NCBI GenBank assembly: GCA_023435945.1
Contig: JAEZLB010000389.1
Coordinates: 1 to 12,242, forward strand
Reading direction: 5' to 3'
Source of the DNA: Pseudomonadota bacterium
GTDB taxonomy: Bacteria; Pseudomonadota; Gammaproteobacteria; Burkholderiales; Burkholderiaceae_D
DNA length: 12,242 nucleotides
Both the position numbers and the translations under genes were made by a program. Below, piece by piece: positions 6,798-12,242 of this stretch. The stretch's first letter is position 1; each line of letters opens with the position of its first letter. The notes below the pieces were generated by a model. That model was not told the DNA's origin, did not search any database, and saw nothing but the letters and a program-made list of their open reading frames with translations.

Positions 6798-8231
6798 CTA
6801 GCGGACGGGCAGAAAGATTCCGCGATCCATCGCCTCGATGCGGTCCAGACTCTCCTCGGTCCGTTTCCAGTGCGCCTCGTAACCGAGGGCACGCTTGGCG
6901 AGCCTCTTCTGGCGGGGTGTTTCGGCCGCGAGCTGTACCCGTTCGAGCAATTCTCGTGCTGTCCGGATGGCGGCTCGAATCGGTTCGTTCCCGTTCCCGG
7001 ACCCCAAGGTGGCCATCGTGACCTGCCCGTTTGCACGTTCCAGAGCCACAACGAGATCAGCGAAGGCGTCTTCCTGCTCTTCGTCGACCGGGACAGGCTC
7101 GGGGGTCTTGATGTCGGGCCTTCCCGTGCCGTCCGGCCACCAACTCGGCGGCGGGCCTTCAGTAATTTGCTGACGAGGAAGCGCGCTCAGGGCGGATGTC
7201 AGGTTGCCATGAGGAAGCGGGCGGTCAGACGCCAGCATCGCGAGCTTCCTGGGCGCGTGGATCACGAGGACGTGCTTGAAGCGGTGAAGGAGTTCGTCGG
7301 CCATCGCCTTCTCGGCAAGGTCGTGCAGCTCGCGCTCGGTCGGCTCCCATTCCGGGCTCCACGTTCCCTCGTCGACCACCCAGCCCGCGCGCATGGGACC
7401 GATCCAGGGATCCCACGAGGAGAACCAGCCGAACTTCCGGTTCTTGATGCCCGCGTTCGTCAACGGGCCGCCGCCCATCGTGAAATGGGCGACCGTTTGC
7501 ATGTCCACCGTTACGGTGACCTCGTAGTCAGTCTCGTCCTCCAAGTAGAAGTGGCGCACCGACGGTGTGGGGCGAGGCGCCTTTGGTGCCGGGGGCTCTT
7601 TCCTGCGCTTCGTGATGTCGCTGATCGACTTCTCGCTCATGCCGAACGCGACGTTCGGAGAACCCGGCTCGATCCTGTACTCGTACCCCGCGATGATGGC
7701 GGCGGCGATGAACATGCCGTTCGTGATGTAGCCGACCTCGACCTCCTTCTCCGCGAGGTGTTTGAGCCCGTAGCTGCTGTGCTTGGTGTTGATCGTCTTG
7801 ATGGGTTCGACGTTCTGACGAAGCCAGTCGACGGTCTGCTGAACCGGCTCGACGGCCGCGCGCAGGTCCGCGCGGTTCTTCTCGTAGATCGCCTGCTGTT
7901 CGGCCTTCGGCTTCTTGTAATGGTCGGGGAACAGGCCGATCCCGAAGTTGTTCAGATCAGGCAGACGCGCCATCGTGATCGCGAGCCTCGCCTCGATGCC
8001 GGAAGAAGCGAGGAGGGCCGACCAGCTCTCGAAGCCGTGCTCGCGTGCGATGACGTGCTGCGCTCGCATCAGACCGAAGCCAGAGGCGACTTCCGCGTCG
8101 GTCTGCTCTGAGGCGTCCTTGTAGACGGCACGCACGCGGGCGCACGCGTCGGGCTCAGCGTCGCCGACCTTCTTGTTGAGGGTCTTCGCGAGCTTCTTGA
8201 AATGGTCTACGGGCAGGGAAAGATCGGTCAT
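6798..8231 (-). CDS. 477-aa protein: IAREHGF-type N-domain, SYGLKH/YITNG domain, novel acidic tail
   Basis: The frame is open to 8366, but I place the start at ATG 8231: AAGGA lies about 7 bases upstream and the good protein sequence begins there (MTDLSLPVDHFKKLAKTLNK). Residues 1-75 end with LMRAQHVIAREHGFESWSAL. This short helical signature is often seen at the front of bacterial ankyrin-repeat and glyoxalase-related proteins. Residues 147-203 hold INTKHSSYGLKHLAE, YITNGMFIAAAIIAGY and NVAFGMSEKSI, which resemble an uncharacterised block I have seen in short phage/plasmid-associated hypothetical proteins; recognition is from memory. A Lys/Pro linker (204-224) leads to a beta/Trp-rich segment (WSPEWEP, 291-297), a helix with LAEKAMADELLHRFKHVLVI (305-324), an acidic linker, and a helical end with Arg/Lys-rich residues. 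There is no signal peptide or membrane segment. The function is unknown. The antisense 453-codon frame is a shadow. Confidence 0.85.
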   Translation of the reverse strand: MTDLSLPVDHFKKLAKTLNKKVGDAEPDACARVRAVYKDASEQTDAEVASGFGLMRAQHVIAREHGFESWSALLASSGIEARLAITMARLPDLNNFGIGLFPDHYKKPKAEQQAIYEKNRADLRAAVEPVQQTVDWLRQNVEPIKTINTKHSSYGLKHLAEKEVEVGYITNGMFIAAAIIAGYEYRIEPGSPNVAFGMSEKSISDITKRRKEPPAPKAPRPTPSVRHFYLEDETDYEVTVTVDMQTVAHFTMGGGPLTNAGIKNRKFGWFSSWDPWIGPMRAGWVVDEGTWSPEWEPTERELHDLAEKAMADELLHRFKHVLVIHAPRKLAMLASDRPLPHGNLTSALSALPRQQITEGPPPSWWPDGTGRPDIKTPEPVPVDEEQEDAFADLVVALERANGQVTMATLGSGNGNEPIRAAIRTARELLERVQLAAETPRQKRLAKRALGYEAHWKRTEESLDRIEAMDRGIFLPVR

Positions 8232-8612
8232 GACAACATCCTTTTCGACAGGACCGCTGCGAGTTGTCCGGAAGTACAGCGGCAGATCGAAACGGGATGT
8301 GGGTAACCGACCCGTCGCAACTGCTCTCGGTTTGGCCATAAGCCAGTGCCCGGACGGCAGACGCAACCGAAGCGCCTACAGGGATAATAGCACTTGGAAC
8401 GAGACGTGCCAGCCCGCGCAAGGCTCGGTGTATGGGTGCCCGTGTCGCCGACCGCGCTCGTCCTTCTCGCCTCTAAGCCCGGATGGGCGGCTTCGTCCTT
8501 TGCGGCCCTCTTGCCAGGAGGGCACGCGAGCACGTCGGCGGCTCCCAAGCGGGTATTGAGGGGCGCCGCGCGGGATTCGAGCTGCGCGACACGATCACGG
8601 TCATCTCGCAAG
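8232..8612. other. Gap between the 477-aa gene and the PLD-like remnant
   Basis: Besides the candidate promoter, this gap holds a minus-strand frame (about 8420-8690) reading HDLRDDRDRVAQLESRAAPL and GAADVLACPPGKRAAKDEAA. That could be a further relic of the truncated gene next to it, or chance. No RNA gene or repeat was seen. Confidence 0.35.
8383..8412 (-). promoter_or_regulatory. Possible promoter for the 477-aa gene
   Basis: On the minus strand TATTAT (8388-8383) fits a -10 box, with CTGGCA (8412-8407) 18 bases upstream as a weak -35 (four of six matches). It would give a leader of about 145 bases before the ATG at 8231. High-GC genomes seldom have such an A/T-rich hexamer by chance, but one weak -35 is thin support. 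Confidence 0.3.
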
Positions 8613-9014
8613 TCATGAGCCGCGCCGTGACGCTCCTCGCCCTCCTTCTGTGATGACGAGCCGCTTCGGGCGCACCTCGCGCTGAAGCCGCCGAACCAGT
8701 GCCAGCGCCGGGTCGAAGAACGGACCGCCGATGAAGGCGGTCGAAACGTCCTTCGGGATAAGGGGCGCGACCTTCGACCAGAGGTCGGGGCCCGCGCTCG
8801 TCTCCGTGAGCAGTTGCCGGTCCTGAGGGCCGGTCCCGAGTGGCCCGTCGAGCCACGGCACGCCGACCTTCACGCCCTCGAAGGCCTCGACCACATCGGG
8901 AAGGTTCGGCTCGTTCTTTCGACTCCCCGACGAACCGGAGTCGAAGGACGAGCGAGCGAGCGCGCCGCCGCCGCCCGACCCGGAGGACGACTCATGAGGC
9001 GTGAGCGAAGCCAC
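8613..9014 (-). pseudogene. Truncated phospholipase-D-like (HKD) protein remnant
   Basis: A GTG at 9014 opens a frame of 133 codons. After a Ser/Gly-rich start, the product reads NEPNLPDVVEAFEGVKVGVP, PDLWSKVAPLIPKDVSTAFI, GGPFFDPALALVRRLQREVR and PKRLVIT. The pattern of a 'sPFFDpal-L-RL' strand-helix followed by 'P-RL-ii' resembles the opening of phospholipase-D-like nuclease domains. The frame then fails (GGRGASRRGS, TGA at 8613), well before any HxK(x)4D catalytic motif, so the conserved core is lost. A frameshift near 8650 into an adjoining frame (SVTARLMTCEMTVIV, or the DRVAQLESRAAPL frame) is possible, but neither restores the motif. It lies 58 bases downstream of the 89-aa gene. The family call is from pattern recognition only, and this could instead be a short intact orphan. 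Confidence 0.42.
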
Positions 9015-9072
9015 GAGATCGGACCGCGCTGGGCTCGCAAAGCGCGGTGAACGACGCAACGGGACGCCGTCG

Positions 9073-9342
9073 TCACGGAAGCTCGTCAAGCGGCTGCGAA
9101 AGACCAGCGAGGTCGGGGTACTTCTCGCCGAGCGGAGTGAGGAAGAGCTCCTTGAACGTCGCCAGGTCCCAACCATACTTGTGCCCGACACTCAAAAGGT
9201 GCGGCAGGTTGTGGAGGGCATCCGCGATCGCTTCCGCTCGCTGCGCGTTGCCGTCCATGCCCGCCAAACGGATCTGCACGAGCCCGCGGTAGAGGATCTC
9301 CAAGCAGGCGGCGCATTGCTCCGGCGTCAGATTCGGATTCAT
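9073..9342 (-). CDS. Small hypothetical protein, 89 aa
   Basis: ATG at 9342 follows GAGG by 4 bases. The product is well formed: MNPNLTPEQCAACLEILYRG, LVQIRLAGMDGNAQRAEAIA, DALHNLPHLL, then YGWDLATFKELFLTPLGEKY and PDLAGLSQPLDEL. It is predicted mostly helical and cytoplasmic, with a CAAC Cys pair near residues 10-13. There is no signal peptide or known catalytic motif. It lies 79 bases downstream of the 301-aa duplicated-domain gene on the same strand and is probably part of the same minus-strand run. I do not recognise the family; the clean composition and ribosome-binding site make a real gene likely. Confidence 0.7.
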   Translation of the reverse strand: MNPNLTPEQCAACLEILYRGLVQIRLAGMDGNAQRAEAIADALHNLPHLLSVGHKYGWDLATFKELFLTPLGEKYPDLAGLSQPLDELP

Positions 9343-9386
9343 GGGACCTCAACACGCGACAGTGTCACGGAATGCCGGTCCTGGGA

Positions 9387-9403
9387 CGGGGCGTGCGGCC
9401 CCG
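9387..9403 (-). other. GC-rich hairpin between two minus-strand genes
   Basis: CGGGGC and GCCCCG form a perfect 6-bp stem around a five-base loop. It sits between the stop of the 301-aa gene and the start of the 89-aa gene. There is no T-tract, so it may be a partial terminator or attenuating structure, or chance in GC-rich DNA. Confidence 0.25.
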
Positions 9404-9421
9404 GGAGGATTCCGAGGCGCA

Positions 9422-10327
9422 TCAAGCGGTCCCCGCCCCAACGATCGTTCGCATCGCACGCCCAAGCAGCTCGACCTCGCCGTTCGCGGCGCGGAGACCG
9501 AGCCCGCGATGCCAGTGTTGGTAATGCGTCTCCGCGAGCTGGCGATACCCGTTCTTTCGGAGGAGAGCGCGCACCTTCGCGATGGGATTCCGTCGCTTCT
9601 CGCGCTCGCCGCGCGTCGACCAACTGTTGACGGTCCCGACGAATCCGGGACGGTTCTCCGCGCTTTCCACGAGCGCGATGAAGCCGATCGAGACGTGCCA
9701 TCGGCATCCGTCGTGCTGCACCTGAGATTCGAGGTCTTGTGCAATCGAGCTGACACGCCATCCGGTCGGACCAAGGGCGTCGATGATCTTCCAGACGTCA
9801 TCCCGCGGCCGCTTCGACTCCTTCGCGCGCGGTGATCGGGCCGTGATCTCGCGACGCCCGAGGGTTCTCCCCTCGACCGCAGCGGCGATGTGACGAAGCT
9901 CGGCGAGGACGGTCGAAGGATCGCTCGTCCCGCGCAAAACGCGAACGAGGCTGAATCGCTCCGGGCGAATGTCGTCGCTCGCGTAGTTCTGCCCGAGGCG
10001 ACCCTTCACGTCCTGGAGCCAAGGGGTGGTGAGGATTCGCTCTCGGATAGGGCGCGTCCCACGGGCCGAACGAATCGTCACGTTGAAGACGAAGCCGGGT
10101 GCGCGCGGCCCTTCGAGGAACGCGCTCACGACAGATTCGACTCGGTAGCGGTCGCCGTCGATCTCGACCGTCCAGCCCTGGCAGACGCTCGCGGAGGTGA
10201 GGATCCAATCTCCGCGCTCGCGGAGGCTCATGGCAATCGCCAACACGCACTCTGTCGCCGCCTTCGCCTTCGCGGAGGTCACCAATCTCGCAGCCTGACC
10301 ACGATTGGAACGAACACGTTTCGACAC
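9422..10327 (-). CDS. 301-aa protein built of two diverged copies of one domain
   Basis: The frame is open much further upstream, but upstream of 10327 it is Arg/Gly-rich shadow sequence. I place the start at GTG 10327 (MSKRVRSNRGQAARLVTSAK); ATG 10231 is the alternative. The protein shows an internal repeat with an offset of 149-150 residues. W41-I-L-T-S matches W190-R-V-S-S; DGDRYRV (57-63) matches DGCRWHV (206-212); PGFVFNV (77-83) matches PGFVGTV (227-233); SARGTR (87-92) matches STRGER (237-242). A basic linker with SPRAKESKRPRDD (165-177) separates the copies. Each copy of about 110 residues looks like helix plus beta strands with a conserved basic patch, which could suit nucleic-acid binding (inference). 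There is no signal peptide, and no known family is recognised. It lies upstream of the 89-aa gene and probably shares its transcript. Confidence 0.76.
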   Translation of the reverse strand: MSKRVRSNRGQAARLVTSAKAKAATECVLAIAMSLRERGDWILTSASVCQGWTVEIDGDRYRVESVVSAFLEGPRAPGFVFNVTIRSARGTRPIRERILTTPWLQDVKGRLGQNYASDDIRPERFSLVRVLRGTSDPSTVLAELRHIAAAVEGRTLGRREITARSPRAKESKRPRDDVWKIIDALGPTGWRVSSIAQDLESQVQHDGCRWHVSIGFIALVESAENRPGFVGTVNSWSTRGEREKRRNPIAKVRALLRKNGYRQLAETHYQHWHRGLGLRAANGEVELLGRAMRTIVGAGTA

Positions 10328-10336
10328 GGCGCGATA
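10327..10336 (-). promoter_or_regulatory. Possible -10 box just before the GTG start (leaderless transcript)
   Basis: On the minus strand TATTAT (10336-10331) is followed by CGC and then the GTG at 10327-10325. If it works as a -10 box, transcription would begin at or near the start codon, giving a leaderless mRNA and explaining the lack of a ribosome-binding site. No good -35 is seen, so this is tentative. Confidence 0.25.
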
Positions 10337-10353
10337 ATACAACTCGTCGACGG

Positions 10354-10617
10354 CTACCGCTTGTCGGTCGACCTCGCCCGGCCGAGCACGTGGGTGAGGA
10401 GCGCGGCGACGTCTCGCGCGAGATCCAGGTCGCCGACTGAACCGCCTCCAAGGGTCGCATCCGGCGCGATCTCCTCGTCGCCAATCCCGCGGTTTGCGCC
10501 CGTTGGGTCTCCCTCGGTACCACCTCCCCACGATTCGATTCCCGGCGCCTCCACCACCAAGTAACTCGAAAACAGGCCTATCGTGACTTTGCCCTTCGGG
10601 GGCCATACGGGGGCCAT
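10354..10617 (-). CDS. Small ORF reading across a tRNA-like sequence, 87 aa (doubtful)
   Basis: ATG at 10617 opens 87 codons and overlaps the end of the phage replication fragment. The N-terminal third (VVEAPGIES) is simply the reverse translation of a tRNA/tmRNA 3' end on the other strand, a well-known source of spurious ORFs. The rest (GDPTGANRGIGDEEIAPDAT, then DLDLARDVAALLTHVLGRAR) has coding-like third positions and could be the genuine part, perhaps using a GTG near 10560 or a lost upstream start. It ends 27 bases before the 301-aa gene. No family is recognised. It may be a gene fragment whose front was replaced at an attachment site. Confidence 0.32.
   Translation of the reverse strand: MAPVWPPKGKVTIGLFSSYLVVEAPGIESWGGGTEGDPTGANRGIGDEEIAPDATLGGGSVGDLDLARDVAALLTHVLGRARSTDKR
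10534..10556 (+). other. tRNA/tmRNA 3'-end remnant, candidate attachment site
   Basis: The plus strand reads TTCGATT (T-loop, 10534-10540), CCCGG (T-stem 3' side), CGCCTCC (acceptor 3' strand, 10546-10552), A (discriminator), CCA. The 5' side of the T-stem is missing: CACGA precedes the loop instead of CCGGG, so no complete tRNA is present. CGCCTCC-A would pair with GGGGGCG including a G3-U70 pair, the signature of tRNA-Ala or tmRNA. Integrases commonly use such 3' ends as attachment cores, so this is probably an att remnant; the intact gene would lie outside this window to the left. Confidence 0.5.
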
Positions 10618-10950
10618 GAGTTACCCCTCCCCCAGCGGCCCTCGCCCCATACTCGCGCCTCGTGCTTCGTCCTCGTCTCCGCCGCGTACGGCGTGCCAGC
10701 CCCGACGATGTACTTCTTGCGCCGGACCTCACCCTCGCGCCGCTCGCTAGGAAGGCGCATCCACGTCGGTTGACCGACCATCGGCTGCTTCGCCCTCGCG
10801 GCCGGCCCGGAAAGGTTGGCGACGCGGTCCTTCCACCGGAAGTCTCGCCGCACCCAGTTCTTGAACGTCGCGTCCCAATCGGCCTTGACGCCGCGCTGAC
10901 CCGGCTGCGCGATCCAGTAGTCGACGAACTCATCGGCGAGCGCCTCTCCT
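10578..10950 (-). pseudogene. C-terminal fragment of a phage-type replication protein
   Basis: From about 10950 downward the minus strand encodes EALADEFVDYWIAQPGQRGV, KADWDATFKNWVRRDFRW, then KDRVANLSGPAARAKQPMVG and a basic end, stopping at 10578. The order 'F-DYW....G.R..K.DW.ATF.NW.R' is a hallmark of the C-terminus of phage replisome-organiser/replication-initiation proteins (family knowledge; motif recognised by eye). Normally 200-300 residues with DNA-binding domains precede it. Here the frame upstream of 10950 has no start codon or replication-like sequence, and the opposite strand carries another gene's remnant. So the front of the gene is lost and this is a fragment, probably from a prophage or phage-like element. 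Its last codons overlap the start of the next small ORF. Confidence 0.58.
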
Positions 10951-11214
10951 TGCCGGTCGAGACCCGGCCCGCGGACAAGACGGCGGCGCTGATCGACGAG
11001 CTGCGAGGCGCGCCCGACGGCGCGCTCGTGGTCGTGGAGGGAAGCTGCGCGGCGTGACCGGCGACATGCTCCCGGAGGACGACTTCGGGCGCGTCATCCT
11101 CGTGACGCGCCCCTGCGACGCGACCGCGTCGTTGGTGGTGGAGCTCAGCTCCGGCTGACTTCCTTCGACATCACTCGCGGCATCACCGTTGGCGGATACC
11201 GCCTGAAAGGTTGA
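10950..11214 (+). pseudogene. 3' remnant of an unrecognised gene with two frameshifts
   Basis: The plus strand gives coding-like sequence in three successive frames. The first reads RPADKTAALIDELRGAPDGA then LVVVEG, with its stop at 11055-11057. The second, entered near 11040, reads KLRGVTGDMLPEDDFGRVIL and VTRPCDATASLVVELSSG, with its stop at 11156-11158. The third reads LTSFDITRGITVGGYRLKG and stops at 11212-11214. Each switch fits a one-base deletion, and the joined product (LVVVEG-KLRGVTGD, ELSSG-R-LTSFDITRG) reads naturally as the mainly beta C-terminus of one protein. No 5' part exists: near 10950-10975 it runs into the opposite-strand phage fragment. The family is unknown. Sequencing error could explain the frameshifts but not the missing front. 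Confidence 0.45.
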
Positions 11215-12242
11215 TCAGGGCCAGCGGACGACCACCGGGTCGCTCCAGTACATGAACCATCCGTTCCTGTACCCGCGGAGGCGCACGAGAGTCGGCTTGG
11301 TGTCGTTCACGTACTCCGTCGTCAGATCGTGCAGCGTCACCGCGCCCGTCAACGTCTTGAACCGCACCCACGCGTTGCTCTCGTCCAGGCGATAGGTCTC
11401 GACCTCGCAGCAGGCGATGCCTTGGGTGCCGTAGGCCGGAGGCGGAATGACCGTGTACGAGACCGCGCTGGTCTTCGTGTACATCTGCTTGAGCCCTGCA
11501 GGTATCGGGAGCTCCGTGATCACCTGTCCGGTCTTGGGCACCGTCATCACGCCGAAGTCGGTGCTCGCCTCTCCCTCGCAGGCGCCGCCTGCCTTCACGA
11601 CGACGTGCGTGAGCGTATCGCCGATGATGGTCGGGAAGTGCCCGCTCTTGAAGACGGCGCTCTCGATCGTGTAGGGCAGCGGCACGTCATCGAGCTTCAC
11701 CGTGTTCACTCGCGGGGGCGCGGTCGAGTCGACGGGCCTCGTGTAGAGCCGCACGTCGAGGTTGCACTTCACGTTCTTGTCGGCCGGGAACGTCCCTTCG
11801 ACCGTCATCGACTGCTGCTTGCCGCTCTCGAAGTGGAATTGCTTGGGGACGACGCGTGCCAGGGCCGGCTTCACGACCTTTACCGTGAGCGGTCCGGTCG
11901 TCACGCCGCGGCACGTGGCCTTCTCTTCACCCTTCAAGACCAGCATGTAGTCGCCGGAGGTGATGCCTGCGAGGTGCTTGTCCACGTCCTTCACCTCGGT
12001 CAGGCCGTCGGCGTAGACCGCCGTGACCTTGAACGTCTTGTTGAAGCCCTTGCTGTTGTGCACCATCGCGGACATCGCGCACGGCGGGTGCAGCCCAGTG
12101 AGCGCGGGTCTTGCGCGGAATTTCAGCGTGTTGTCGCCCGGCTGACCATCGTACGCGACGCGAAGCGGTTGGGTGGTGAGCGGCGTCGACCCCGCGAAGA
12201 CGCTGAACATCGACGGGCCTGTCACGGAGACCTTCTTGGTAT
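11215..12242 (-). CDS. Beta-rich, probably extracytoplasmic protein, C-terminal part (5' end outside window)
   Basis: The frame is open to the right edge, so the start is outside the window. GTG at 12225 is internal-looking, since TKKVSV precedes it in frame. About 342 residues are visible. They are dominated by short alternating strands with many Thr, Val, Lys and Pro residues (FKVTAVYADGLTEVKDVDKH, SGDYMLVLKGEEKATCRGV, GPLTVKVVKPALARVVP, QSMTVEGTFPA). The part around residues 112-160 (from GTG 12225) recalls an Ig-like or IPT/TIG-type strand pattern, but I cannot name a domain with confidence. Six Cys residues (49, 105, 154, 216, 272, 273) could form disulfides outside the cytoplasm. The C-terminus is YWSDPVVVRWP. 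The signal peptide, if any, lies off the window. Its TGA directly abuts the stop of the plus-strand remnant, so the two converge without a gap. Confidence 0.8.
   Translation of the reverse strand, partial: TKKVSVTGPSMFSVFAGSTPLTTQPLRVAYDGQPGDNTLKFRARPALTGLHPPCAMSAMVHNSKGFNKTFKVTAVYADGLTEVKDVDKHLAGITSGDYMLVLKGEEKATCRGVTTGPLTVKVVKPALARVVPKQFHFESGKQQSMTVEGTFPADKNVKCNLDVRLYTRPVDSTAPPRVNTVKLDDVPLPYTIESAVFKSGHFPTIIGDTLTHVVVKAGGACEGEASTDFGVMTVPKTGQVITELPIPAGLKQMYTKTSAVSYTVIPPPAYGTQGIACCEVETYRLDESNAWVRFKTLTGAVTLHDLTTEYVNDTKPTLVRLRGYRNGWFMYWSDPVVVRWP

Noticed and set aside
6750..8111. 453-codon plus-strand frame
   Set aside because: It is antisense to the 477-aa gene, which has recognisable motifs and a good ribosome-binding site; the plus product is Arg/Asp-rich shadow.
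9798..10523. 241-codon minus-strand frame overlapping the 301-aa gene
   Set aside because: It is an Arg-rich shadow; the other frame shows the internal repeat and coding bias.
10500..10556. Complete tRNA gene
   Set aside because: Only the T-loop onward matches; no T-stem 5' half, anticodon arm or 5' acceptor strand is present upstream.
10328..10978. N-terminal extension of the 301-aa gene to a start at 10978
   Set aside because: The extension is Arg/Gly/Ser-rich, overlaps the phage fragment and the tRNA-like sequence in another frame, and has no protein-like features.

Overview
The window is high-GC bacterial DNA with strong G/C bias at third codon positions. A proteobacterial or myxobacterial (Myxococcota-like) genome, or a related metagenomic contig, would fit. 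That is an inference from composition and gene style; no marker gene is present. It looks like an accessory region: a polymorphic-toxin locus, several orphan genes, phage-derived fragments and at least three decayed genes. No transposase, integrase, CRISPR array or complete RNA gene was found.

Layout. Bases 2-2635 (+) hold the 3' part of an RHS/YD-repeat protein, with the 5' end off the window and a His-rich variable C-terminal tip. One base after its stop comes a 130-aa ORF (2637-3029, +) in the position of a cognate immunity gene. Bases 3030-3429 show no convincing gene. Bases 3430-4173 carry a minus-strand gene remnant readable only by crossing a stop and two frameshifts. Bases 4158-6047 (+) encode a 629-aa orphan protein with a degenerate PD-(D/E)XK-like signature. 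A possible 74-aa ORF follows (6150-6374, +).

From about 10950 down to 6399 everything convincing is on the minus strand. In transcription order: the C-terminal fragment of a phage replication protein (10578-10950), a small ORF reading across a tRNA/tmRNA 3'-end-like sequence (10354-10617), a 301-aa protein made of two diverged copies of one domain (9422-10327), an 89-aa protein (9073-9342), a truncated phospholipase-D-like protein (8613-9014), a 477-aa protein joining two recognisable conserved motifs to a novel tail (6798-8231), and a 91-aa helical protein (6399-6674). The tRNA/tmRNA-like stretch at 10534-10556 looks like an attachment-site remnant. With the phage fragment it suggests integrative-element debris.

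At about 10950-10975 the phage fragment meets, on the opposite strand, the 3' remnant of another gene (about 10950-11214, +, two frameshifts). Its last stop directly abuts the stop of a minus-strand gene (11215 to the right edge) for a probably extracytoplasmic beta-rich protein.

Functionally, the RHS toxin plus downstream ORF is the best-supported unit. The 4158-6047 nuclease-like orphan, the duplicated-domain protein and the 477-aa fusion are the best candidates for undescribed biology. Families are named from motif recognition by eye; no database search was run.
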